Source: Mya arenaria (taxonomy: Eukaryota; Mollusca; Bivalvia; Myida; Myidae). From it: a DNA stretch of 64,000 bases. The DNA lies in the NCBI RefSeq assembly GCF_026914265.1, contig NC_069138.1, forward strand, positions 34,588,598 to 34,652,597, read 5' to 3'. Of this stretch, positions 45,301-55,589 are shown piece by piece. The notes under the pieces are model-generated. The model did not search any database. It was not told where the DNA came from and was given only the letters and a program-made list of their open reading frames with translations. Both the position numbers and the translations under genes were made by a program. Every line of letters starts with the position of its first letter. The first letter of the stretch is position 1.

Positions 45301-48300
45301 TTGACAACTTTTTTTTACTTTTGGTCTTAAAATGAGCCTATTTTGCCTTAAAGTCTGAAAACCAGTGATACAAGACTGCTGACAAAAAATCAGATCACAG
45401 TTTTTATATTTATGTCTGAAGATTGATATTTATGGCTACAAGCGTTATTAACGCTTTAAGAAAAAATAGTTTTCCAGACAATTGAGATCTGTTCTGTTGT
45501 GAATCATCTTATATGACTGCATTGAGAGCATTGCTACCAAAATCAATTGATTGACAAAAACTAAAAATAAATCAAAACTGTCAATCTGTGAAGCAGCTTC
45601 AAATGTAATAGAATCAATTTTACTATAAAACAGAACATACATCATGTAGTGTAGTAAAATATGAATCAAGATGTTATGGCAATTAAATGACTGAACTTTT
45701 ACATGACCTCTCAAATTCATTTTTTTTATCCCTACCTGAGAATAACACTAGTTAAATCCAACAGACCCAGTCTTGTGTCTATTCATAAACCCATGGTTAC
45801 ACAGCTTAAAGCTAAAACTAAACCCTGTACCTTGCAGTTTTTCCACCACATAGTTTTATGCAAGGCTTTTGCTCTGCTTCGGAACATGTCAGAGTTACTG
45901 GCCAGATGGTCTGAAAAATGAAACAATCATTTAATGTAACCATATATATAAAATTATAGCAACAAAGCCAGACAAAAATTTAAAATATTACGAAAATCCT
46001 ACTGAACTTGTGCTGTCTGTTAAACCAAGCAGCTGGAAACAGATACTGCGAAAACATATTTGTCAGCTCAAAATTTCAGGTGTTTTATTTTTTAAAATGG
46101 ACAAGTTCATGGGCACCTAGAAATTGTGCATATTAAAAATATAACAAGAAAGTTTGGCCAGTCCTGAAACAAAATGTCTACATTCCCCACTGAACAGAGG
46201 CCGGCCATATGCAAACCTTCTGGAATATATATTTCGTCAGGATATCAAATTTGTGGTTTGCCTTTCCAAAGAAATCAGCGAAATTTACTGTTCCACAAAC
46301 TGAGTTCACAAAATAAGCTACCCTTTTTACATTTTCACAGACAATCATACTAAATGTAGGGTATGCTTCACTAGTAATGATGTTCTTTAAATCATTGACT
46401 CACTGGCTGCTTTTCTTCACCCTTTATAAAATCAGGTAGAGTTAGACTATTTCAAATCCAGCAGTGCGTTACATAGCTTACTAGTATATTGAAAATCTAT
46501 ATTACTACAACTGATATCACCTATCAGCCTCAAATAAGTATCATGCTTATTCATTAAAACTTGCAGCTTTACAACTGAACAGACAAGACGCCATAATAAT
46601 TTTCCTAGTTTGCTGAAAACATGTAATAACCCTAGTCAGTTGGAATATTTTATGTAAAACTTTAATGACTAAGAAGGGCTCACTTAGCTCGTTTAATATT
46701 TCTTAACTATTACTAAATATCCTAGAGATACCAGATCAGATATGTCTTGTACTATCCTCACCATAATGATTAACAACTACACATAATTAAACCATCTATG
46801 GCAACAGGGCTGAAAATGGCCTTACCGGATTTATCCTGCAGATCCTCCAGTCTTTCTCCCCGATCTATGACCTTGGTAACATTGTCCTTCATCACCCCGA
46901 CAACATCCTCCACCTGACCCTTCAATCTACAAAGTTCGAGGTAGTCATTGAATACAGTCATAATAAGTATTAGTGTTCCTAAAATTAGTCTTCTAAATCA
47001 TTAAGGTGGCAGTCCATTTCTGACTGACGTTGTTAAGAAGACCAAAATTGAGTTGTACATGAAATATTTACACCTCAAATTCCATTCCTTAAATGATCTG
47101 CCTTTCGGCAATTGCGTTAATCAATCGATGAACGCAACATCTTGATTCTTCAGATATGTTCGGATCGCAATTCATCGCATAACAATATACATGAAAACTA
47201 TTGATCTTGTTATTGGTTGTATTGTGTCAGAAGGTCCCGTAAAATATAAATCAACATTTTAGAAAGTGTTAATTTATTATATTTTAAATGTATTGTTGCC
47301 ATAAGTGTTTCAATTTTACGTTTAAAAGTGATTTCAAGTGGTTGATCTTTTCCCGCGTTATTGTGACGTCATTTGAAAAAAATGTTTCCGGTTACAGTCG
47401 GGTCGTTCTATTTACAGAATGGGAAAGACAGGATTATTAAAAGGTTTTCTTAATTGAGATGAAGTATTTTTTTAACAATTATTAAATAAAATAATAAACA
47501 AATGGTGTAAATATAAGTAATGAATTGCGAGGTTGATGTCATTATCGGAGATATGAACGCAATAAGGCTAGTCCAAGTATGTGTGGAGACCAGCCCAATT
47601 GTGTTCATATCCCACTAATGACATCAACCCTGCAATTCATTCCTTATATATCTCTATACAAGCCACTGCACATGTGCGAGCTTCTAAATAACACTGATAG
47701 TTGTTTTCTTCAAAGGCTTTTCATCATAATCAATGATTAAATGTGAACCTTGCTAAATAATGATCCAATGGGCAGGTACATGTGAGTAGATGCTTGTGAT
47801 TATAAGTAAATTAATTTCTGCTACAAAATGGAGAATGCTTTAGAGACAAATTAAAATTTTTTTACTTAGTGGCATTTCATTGAAACTGCATAATTTAATT
47901 TCTAAGTATGTGTTTGTACTTTTTCTCAATATTTTCTCTTACCTGCTTATTTTTGGATCAGCTAGTTTCTTAGTATTCACTCTTGGGCCACTGCAAAATA
48001 GATTAAAGTCCTTTATTGTTTTCATACTTAAAGGCTTTAAACAGGGTGCTGAACCCTGTCCTTTTTTGCTAGCACCCTTTTGCCGTCATGGAGACCAGGG
48101 GTCCAGGATTTGATGTAAGAAGGGGGGTACAAAGGGGCATAACCTTTTGACTTGCGCCCCTTCCTCAGAACTGAATTTATTTGGTTGATAGTGTTGGTAG
48201 GGGGTACTCCCCTAGAAAATTTCTAGTCCAAAATGGTCCATTTTGAACGTAATTTATTACTTTATTTCTCCTTTTTAGGAATATTGGATCTGCTAGTGAA

Positions 48301-51300
48301 GGAAAGCTTGTGCATCCTTCAGGCCATTATAGACTTAAGTCAAAATCTAAGACTTGAACATGAGTGTTAATACTAAGAAGTATTTACTATGTAATACTGT
48401 AGTAATAAAAGTCCCTAGGGTGTATCATATTGAAGATAAACTTTATATTTAGAGTATAATCACAATATATTTACATTTACAATCTTTTCGTGAATAAATT
48501 AGCATTTTGTTATCATACCATATGTATCAGCACACAAGCAAAGTCATTAACACTCTCATAACCATCATTGTTCATTGATAATAAAATCATTATCTATCAC
48601 TGGCTGTACTGTACATATTGTCGTGTTTTTTTATAAATAATATTACTATAACAGCAAAAACACTTAAATATCTTACTTGAGGAAGAAGTCATCTTCATCA
48701 GAATCTGCATCCAGCAGCGATTGCTGAAAGAAAATATTAGGAAATTAAAAACTTTTTTGTTTACCCATTTTGGTTAATTTTTTTTTAAGAAATTCATTGC
48801 TTTTTTTTTTTCATTCACAGAATTATTTTATTATTTGGGAAAATATAAAATTTGGGGGAAATGAACAGTTTTTCGCAAGGGGAAATATCCTTTAGAAGGC
48901 AGTAAATTGCACCAAAAAATCACTGATACCATACATTCCAAACACCTTAAAAAATTCAGCCATATGAATTATTTCCACTACCATAAATTCAGCTCTAGTA
49001 TATATTATTCAATGTCCCTAAATTCAGCCTAATTATACATTCAGACATGTGATATATTTAAAGCTCCATCACTAGAAGGTTGGAAAAACATCTAGAATGA
49101 TCTCATCCCTAGTACTGTCTCATAGTTCAATCTGGGGCATACCATCTGCCAATCTGGGCTGCATCAACTATCATTGGGGCCATATATATCAAACCCAGGA
49201 CATCTTGGTGAATGCACTATCATGTCATTTATTCCAAATAATTGTATGTAGACAGATTTTTTTCTTTACTTTTTTATATGACCAATCTAGAATCCTTCAT
49301 GTATAAATGGTTTTGTTGCCATTTTGAGCAATTCATAACACTTGTGATTCCTGGATAAGCATTATTATGTCTATAGAAAATCATAAAAACAAGCAAAAGT
49401 ACCATTATAAGTTATTTCATATTAGTTTTTGCACGAAAAGTCAATATCCAACAAAAGTTTATTTTATTCCTTAACTCTTATTTACAGGAAGGGCACCTGC
49501 AGTTCAAAAATGCAAGTGTTGTCAGTGTCATTTGAAACTTTGTTAAACTAAATTTGATCATGGTAAAGCATGTTTTAATGCATTTAATGCTTGTTTTGTG
49601 CAAAATACTTTTGCAGTTCCATTTTAAAAAAATGAACATTACCTTTTCAAACAACTAACACTTTTCTAAATACAATTAAATTTAATAAATTATATCCCCC
49701 CCCCTGTTTTTTGCCAACCCTGTTTAGACATTTAGGGTATAGAAAACATCAATTTTGGGAAGTCTATTTTAGACCATGATATGACATATTCATGTATGTA
49801 TGTATTTCTTTAGACCTTGGATAACCCATGAAAGTGAAAGCACTTATTTCCAATGGGGTCCTTTGTTTTTTGCTGAAGGGACAGCGCACTGAAAAGACAG
49901 TGGTGGGATACAAGGAAGTCTGAGTGATATATCCTAGCTCTTTTTGCCGCGCGTCAGGCAAGGGAGCTACTTGTTCCAACTTTTAACGTCTTTTGAAATG
50001 ATGTGGCCAGGGATCCAACCCACAACCTCCTGCTTAAACACTGTCTACATCTATATGTTACGTCATCTCAGTCACGCTTGACTTTTATGTGACGGGTGGT
50101 ATAGGGTCAAGAAAAAAGAATGAAATGATAGGAAAGATTAGAGTAAGCGGATAGATAAAAGAAGAAAAAGTCTAAAGTACTTATTGTCAGTTACGTTTTC
50201 ACCTCCTTAACCTAAGCCAATCCGGTTATGGTGGCCACTGCCGGCACAGCCTTAAGAATCCTCGAAAGCTACTTGTAACTGACCCCTAACCCTTAAGAGA
50301 AGACGGTGGACAGCCCCTGCTTGAAGGATACCAAGTCTGGGGCTTCAACAATGCTTGATGGTAGCTTGTTCCACTCTGTGATGGTCCGTGGAAAGAAGGA
50401 GAACTTGTAGTAAGAGGTAGAAGTTGATATCTGTGTAAAGTTCCTGTTGTTAGAGGTTCTTGTGGAGCGGTTGGAGGGAGTGAGGTAGGAATCAGCTTGT
50501 ATGTCGACCAGGTTGTTCACGATCTTATACATCATGGTCAGTTGTGCCTTGGTCCTACGCGATTCTAAGGTCTCCCATCCAAGATCTTCCAGCATGGATG
50601 TTACACTACTGGTGTTGTGATAGCGTTTTGTCACATACCTTGCAGCTCTTCTCTGAACCATTTCAAGCCTCCTAATGTGTGTTTTGGTGTAGGGGTTCCA
50701 GACTGTTGAGCAATACTCAAGTTGTGGGCGCACTAGAGCGTTGTAGGCGCGGGCTTTCGTTTCTTCACTTGAGATACGTAGATTGCGTCGAAGAAATCCC
50801 AAGGTTGAGTTGCCCTTCTTAGCGATCTTACTGATGTGAGTGTCCCAGGAGAGGTTGGTACAGATGTTCAAACCAAGGTATTTTGTACAGTCTTCTGTTT
50901 CTAATGTATGGCCCTTAAGTTTGTAATCGTGTACAGTTGGAGATCTCTTCCTGTGAACCCGCAAGATGCTGCACTTTTCCGGATGGAAGGACATCCCCCA
51001 CTTTTCTTCCCATTTAGCTAGGTTGTGTAGATCAGTTTGTAGTTGGTTGCAGTCTGATTGGTTGTCTATCTGTCTGTAAACCACACAGTCATCGGCGAAC
51101 AGTCTCGTGCTGGATGAAACCTGAAGTGGCAGATCGTTGATAAACGCTAGAAATAATATGGGCCCGAGTACGCTTCCCTGTGGGACTCCGCTGACTACGG
51201 GTGCTGGCTCGGACGTAGCGCCATCAACAATTACCCTCTGGGATCTGTTTGACAGAAACGATCTAATCCAAGGCAGAGTAGTTCCTCGAATACCGTAGTG

Positions 51301-54169
51301 GTCTAGTTTAGCCAAGAGTCGTCTGTGTGGCACCTTGTCGAACGCTTTGGAGAAGTCGAGTACGGCGAGGTCAAACTGTTTTCCTTTACTCATAGAAGAT
51401 ATGAGTTCATCAACCAGTGTTACAAGTTGGGTTTCACAGCTACGCTTACGTCTGAAGCCATGTTGGCTATCTGTGAGGATATCGTGACTGTCGAAGTGCT
51501 TCATAACGTTGCTTACAACTATGTGCTCAAGAAGTTTGCAGCATATGCAGGTTAGGGACACTGGTCTGTAATTACTGGCCTTAAAACGTTCACCTTTCTT
51601 GAAAATGGCAGAAACGTTGGCAGTTTTCCAGATGGATGGGACCTCCCCAGACTGTAGGCACTTATTGAAGATCGTGCTGAGGTATGGTGCACACTGGTCG
51701 GCTAATTCTTTAAGGATTCTGGATGGTATCATATCTGGACCTGTGGCCTTGTTGGGGTTAAGTTTCTTTAACAAAGCTAGTACTCCTTCTGGTGTTACTT
51801 CTATGTCATTCATGGATGGGTATGGATCTCCATCGGGTGTTGGTGTATTTGAGTTGTTTTCTTGGGTAAAGACAGACTGGTACTGTTGATTCAGAATGTT
51901 TGCTTTGTCTATCGGCTCATTGTGTAGTTTCCCTTTGTCCTTCAAGGGTGCAATGCCGCAGCTATCCTTACGAAGAGCTTTAATATAGGCCCAAAACTTT
52001 TTCTGTTTCTTGGGTGGTTGGTCTAGTTCGTCATCATCACCCTCTATTAGGTCTTCGACATGTTTCCAATAAGCTTGGCGTTCTAGTTTCTGCGTGGTGC
52101 TTCTAGCCTTTTCATATTTCCGGCGGTCTTCAGCCTTTCCACTTGCTTTTTGTTTTGAGTATAAACGTTTTAGTTTCCTATGTTTTGAGCGAATGTTCTT
52201 ATCTATCCATGGCTTCTTCAGTTTGTCACCTTTTATCACTTTAGATGGAATAAATTTTTCTATAAGTGATTTCAGAGTCATTTCAAAAGTAGTCCAGGTT
52301 TTATCAGCAGAATAGTCACTCGTCTCATTAATGAATTGATTATAGTTGGAATCCAAATGTTCTTTAATGCTGTTGTAGTCTGCATGTTTGTATAGGTGGA
52401 CTTTTCTAGGGCACTTCTTAGCTTTCATTGGTCTGAGGCTGGATTCAATGAAGACTGCTTCATGGTCACCAATACTGGGTAGGATCTCGCACTTGTTGAT
52501 AAGTGATTTGTTGTTGGTGAAGAACAAGTCAAGGATGTTGCTTGAATATGCAGTAATGCGGGTTGGAGAATCCACTACTTGCTCAAGATAGGCATCTTTG
52601 GTTATATCAATAAGCTGTTGACACTGTTTTGCATTAGAAGCATAAGCGGTGGGACATTCATGTTTCCAGTTAATATCAGCAAGGTTGAAATCGCCTCCTA
52701 GCCAAAGGTGGGCATTGCTAGGAATTCTACTAAGTGTGTTGGCTAGGCATTCTAAATACTCGGGGTCAGACGTTGAAGGTGGTTTGTAGAAAGCCCCTAT
52801 GTACAAGTGTTGCGATCCTATGACCTTCAGCCTACACCATACCATCTCGATATTGGATTCATCAGTGAGTTCCACGGGACTGTCACTTGTATACTTGTTT
52901 GATACTAGGATGAACACTCCGCCACCTTGTGAGCCGGTAGAGCGATCACGTCTATATGGAGTGAAGTTGGGTGGAAAGACTTCAGCCGAACAGATGCTTT
53001 CATCAAGCCATGACTCTGTGCCTATGATGATATCTGCCTGTGATGCTGTGATCATGTTCTTTAGTTGTCCAGTCTTCCCTGGGCTCTTAATAGACTGACA
53101 ATTCAATAACAAGATTCTCATAGGTAGGTCGTTACGCTGATCTGGTGCTTGGTAAGAAGTAGAGTTAACACGTTTATGAGGTGAAGATGTGGCGTTTGGG
53201 CAGGAAAAGCTTATCTCACTGTCAGTAGTTGTTACATTGGAAAGGTTCTCATAACTGTTGCTTGTATCAAATATTGTACTATCAAATATTCCTGTTGAAA
53301 AGTTTGGTATGCCACACTGAACACATTCCCAACTGTAGTTGGCTAAGGCGTTAAATACCTGGTCATTCATTCCCATACATGCCTGATGGTACCAGCAATC
53401 GCAAGTATCACAACAAATGCAGGGTGTTGTCCATTTGCAGGCCTTGCCGCACACAGCACACGGAAACTTGGGGGGTCTTGGTCCTGGATTAGGCTCAGGT
53501 GCATAGGACTCCGCAAGAAGTAGGGAGCAAAGGTACAGTAGAACCAGCTTGTTCCTACATACTGGGCCTTTGATGTTTCCCATGTAGAGCTTCATGCTAG
53601 TGATGAACTGGGTGGGGAGAGACGGCGGGCTGCTTCGAAGAAGAACAGGGGCATTATCCTTACAAAAATGGTGAGACTCTGGTAAAGATATCAATTTATA
53701 TACTAGCAAAGAAACTGCTATGAAACCAAAAACAATATTGTGTTTAAAAAGCATTTTTACTTACTTAAAAGTTGAAAAAAAAAGGGTTTCAGGATGTTTA
53801 CATTTCCATATTGCATCATGGGAAAAAGAAAAATGGCGGAAGTTTCCTGACCTACTTCCGGTTCACACAGAAAATCTAATAAATTTACCGAAAAAAGCTG
53901 AAATGTGATTTTGCATCTATCATACTCAAGAAAATAATGTAATAAATTATATGCACAAAAATTTAGTTCAAAATTGGTCCTGGATATTGAGAGAAAAAAT
54001 ATTTTCTTCAAGAGAAGAAGAGGAAGTGACCCTTCGCTACAACCGGAAATCGAAATCACCTGTGCCGCGGTATATACAAAGTATACAGAAAAAAAGGACG
54101 TACCCTTTCAACATCCCTGGCTCCATATCTGTCTGCACTGTCTGGCATGCGCGCAAATTTTGGAGGCAT
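42310..54169 (-). CDS. VAMP4: VAMP4-like R-SNARE
   Basis: A tail-anchored R-SNARE of the trans-Golgi/endosome fusion machinery. Seven exons on the minus strand: 54169-54104, 48723-48677, 47990-47943, 46926-46826, 45910-45831, 45103-45052, 42356-42310. They total 441 nt, 146 aa (human VAMP4 has 141), all in frame. It begins MPPKF like vertebrate VAMP4. QSLLDADSDEDDFFL is the di-leucine plus acidic-cluster sorting signal. The SNARE motif runs from LKGQVEDVVGVMKDNVTKVI, with the zero-layer Arg in VIDRGERLEDLQDKSD, to KALHKTMWWKNCK. The C-terminal anchor is MRLIMGLIIMVILAVIIIPI followed by a short lumenal tail. Intron 1 (5.4 kb) is enlarged by a LINE in the same orientation and a SINE-like repeat. 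The first exon was found by its conserved N-terminus and in-frame donor. Confidence 0.93.
42455..42545. repeat. TGACCTTGACCTTTGACC repeat
   Basis: Contains TGACCTTGACCTTTGACCCC followed by AATTGGGGTCA and TGACCAAGGTGCATACC. The half-sites TGACC(T/C) recur as direct and inverted copies. I recall this as a dispersed repeat in marine invertebrates. The half-sites match nuclear-receptor elements, but any regulatory role is speculative. Confidence 0.5.
42930..43029 (+). CDS. Possible first exon of an unidentified SAM-like gene, antisense in VAMP4 intron
   Basis: An ATG in good context (AACAAGATGGCGGAG) opens a 33-codon segment, MAEAPEFVKSWSKTNLQNWL and onward to DTFR, ending at a strong GTAAGT donor. 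The W..TNLQNWLE pattern resembles the start of a SAM domain. The exon leaves in phase 1. I could not find the following exons, and the sequence right after the donor is interrupted by a TIR element at 43047. It may be a real first exon, a decayed gene start, or a captured transposon fragment. Confidence 0.3.
43047..44291. mobile_element. 1.25-kb TIR element with AAATTG duplication
   Basis: Left end CAGTGTTCGACACTAACGGG, right end in inverse orientation CAGGGGTCGACACTAACCAT. AAATTG flanks both ends exactly. Just inside are related CGGGATCCCGAGGACACC and GGTGTCCCTTCGGGATCCC arms and repeated AGGGACACCTGA motifs. No transposase ORF survives. The termini share CGACACTAA with the element at 22884-23426. 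Confidence 0.85.
44542..44605. repeat. Hairpin-forming inverted repeat
   Basis: TAATGGAAAATAACAAAATT pairs with AGTTTTGTTATTTTCCATTA, with a short loop. A tandem partial copy (AATGGAAAATAACCAAATTT) precedes it. It is immediately outside the next inverted-repeat element. Confidence 0.75.
44632..44840. mobile_element. 209-bp MITE with 34-bp TIRs
   Basis: CTTATAGTTCACCCTAGTTT followed by CTAAGCCAATCATC is matched at the right end by GATGATTGGCTTAG then AAACTAGGGTGAGCTATAAG, with one mismatch. The interior contains GGCGCGCGCC. No ORF. It lies in the last VAMP4-like intron. Confidence 0.87.
45271..45603. mobile_element. TTAA MITE (family A), copy 4
   Basis: TTAAAGCTGCACTCTCACAA at the left; the right end AATCTGTGAAGCAGCTTCAAA is eroded. 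Interior shares TTTTGGTCTTAAAATGAGCC, ACTGCTGACAAAAAATCAGA. It lies in VAMP4-like intron 5, between the 45831 and 45103 exon ends. Confidence 0.8.
47513..47647. mobile_element. 135-bp foldback element
   Basis: ATAAGTAATGAATTGCGAGG then TTGATGTCATTATCGG and GATATGAACGCAATAAGGCT is followed by its inverse, AGCCCAATTGTGTTCATATC through to ATGACATCAACC and GCAATTCATTCCTTAT. The loop is about 25 bp. The whole unit is one large imperfect palindrome in VAMP4-like intron 3. Confidence 0.85.
49785..50092 (-). mobile_element. tRNA-derived SINE-like element next to the LINE 3' end
   Basis: Read on the minus strand: GTGACTGAGATGACG resembles an A box, and GGTTGTGGGTTGGATCCCTG a B box about 40 bp later. 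A unique body (GACGCGCGGCAAAAAGAGCT, AGGATATATCACTCAGAC) follows, with a short ATACATACATACATG repeat as the tail. This layout is that of a tRNA-headed SINE in the same orientation as the adjacent LINE. Exact ends and target duplication were not resolved. Confidence 0.55.
50293..53754 (-). mobile_element. CR1-like LINE with an uninterrupted 1153-aa ORF
   Basis: A single ORF encodes, in order: hydrophobic N-terminal stretches; APEPNPGP at residues 85-92, a 2A-like motif; a Cys/His-rich PHD-like finger at 99-147 (C99, C102, C112, C115, C118, C120, H123, C126, C144, C147); an AP-type endonuclease from about 213 (MRILLLNCQSIK, GTESWLDESI, LWLGGDFNL); and a reverse transcriptase from about 650 (NPNKATGPDMIPSRILK, NYRPVSLTCICCKLLEHI, GVPQGSVLGPILFLAFINDL, FADD at about 886-889). 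The domain order and finger point to the CR1/L2 group. The element continues past the stop to about 50095. It sits in VAMP4-like intron 1 in the same orientation as the gene. An intact ORF implies a young insertion; activity is not shown. Confidence 0.92.
53757..53900 (-). promoter_or_regulatory. Likely LINE 5' UTR with ETS- and YY1-like sites
   Basis: On the LINE sense strand, AACCGGAAGTAGG (about 53861-53873) and CTTCCGCCATTTTTC (about 53828-53842) lie 75-120 bp before the ORF. CCGGAAGT is an ETS core and GCCATTTT a YY1-type core. YY1 sites near the 5' end of human L1 are established; here the role is inferred from position only. These bases could instead belong to the VAMP4 intron. Confidence 0.35.
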
Positions 54170-55589
54170 TTTCACCAGTAGTGAGTACTGTAAGTTCGTG
54201 GTTTTTTGTTGTTATGATGACTGTCACACGTACAAAACAGATTTTTTTAATAGTCAAACCAACGGACCAAATTACGCAGTTACTATTGAACCATAAGTCA
54301 TTGTCATTTATTTCAAGTACACACAGGCAGATGAGAAGAACCTTTAAAGCAAAAATCCTTTTTAAAAAAGAAACCAGTGGCGAATATCTTAATAACAAAA
54401 ACCGACTGACTAAAATTGTTATTTTGTTTATTCCGGAAGTGACATTTCTACGTCATGTTTGATTGAATTGTTGGCAAATATAAATCGATTAAATCGGCTA
54501 AACACAACTATTTTTTAAATGAAACGCAACACTGAAACGCAGTGATGTCCCTTATCACAACGCTCTCACTCGGTCCCTAGGTGGCATCATCGCTTCGACA
54601 AATGAATCATTGAATCACCATTTAAAAAAGGATAATGATACTAAGTTGAACTTTTTTAAATTAAATTGCCCGTTTGTGCGTCATGGCTATATATATCAAT
54701 ACAATTTTAGAGATGATAATTAAGCCTGTTCCTTTTGTCACTTCTATATTGATCCAAGGTCACATGTTAGTGGTCTGTTGTTGAACAACACATAAACTTG
54801 CAAACATGCATGGTTAAAATGTTATATGATTTTTACAATAAGTATTGTGTTGTTTAAATTTGCACCAAATAAAAGCGAAATTGATCGCCATCAAGCACGT
54901 TGGAGGTTATTGCATATTCAGACAAAGCAACCAATTCACAGTATCATGACAAACACAATTTTCAGCAAATGTCATATTAGTAGTTCTCTTCACATTTCCC
55001 GCCTAAATCATGTAGATATGTCACTCAATGTGTGGTCTTTGATGCCTTTTGGAGTAAAACATGGAAACAACAGCACGAAACACGGCATGTACGGCATTTT
55101 CCATAACATTCATATAGACAATCATTCCTATTAAGTAAACTAAGTCTAAATGTATGTGTCTAAGACTGTTTCGATACTGTACGTTAAACGTTATGTCGTA
55201 CTAGAAAACATCCTTTGACAGCACGACATAATGATGGAGACACGGGTTCAATTTTTGACAATAATTTGGAACCGTCTGTATTCACCACTTGTTAGTTTCA
55301 TTAAAAACATAATATTATATAGAGTTTAATCCAAGATTTATATATAACAGCATTTATGTTTGTAACATGATTTTCGTATTTTTGTCATATTCATGGATGA
55401 AAACTCCGAGCATTTGCATGTTATTATAAACTTGAATATCAAGAAACACATATATCGTTAATACAATAATTGAATATAAAGAAGAACAATTTCAAACATA
55501 ACAAATAAAATGAACTTTATAAAAAAAAATCACACGCCATCTTTAACATTGTTCATTGCCGAAGCATGACATGCTCTACACATCGAAGG
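54170..55589. other. Spacer between VAMP4-like and Ly6-like genes
   Basis: The upstream side of VAMP4-like exon 1, about 1.4 kb. It should hold the VAMP4 promoter. I recognise no coding exon or RNA gene. Open frames of 70-160 codons here have no domain and share no conserved motif. Confidence 0.5.

Noticed and set aside
51325-53098. Plus-strand frames of 60-100 codons across 51.3-53.1 kb
   Set aside because: Antisense shadows of the LINE ORF.
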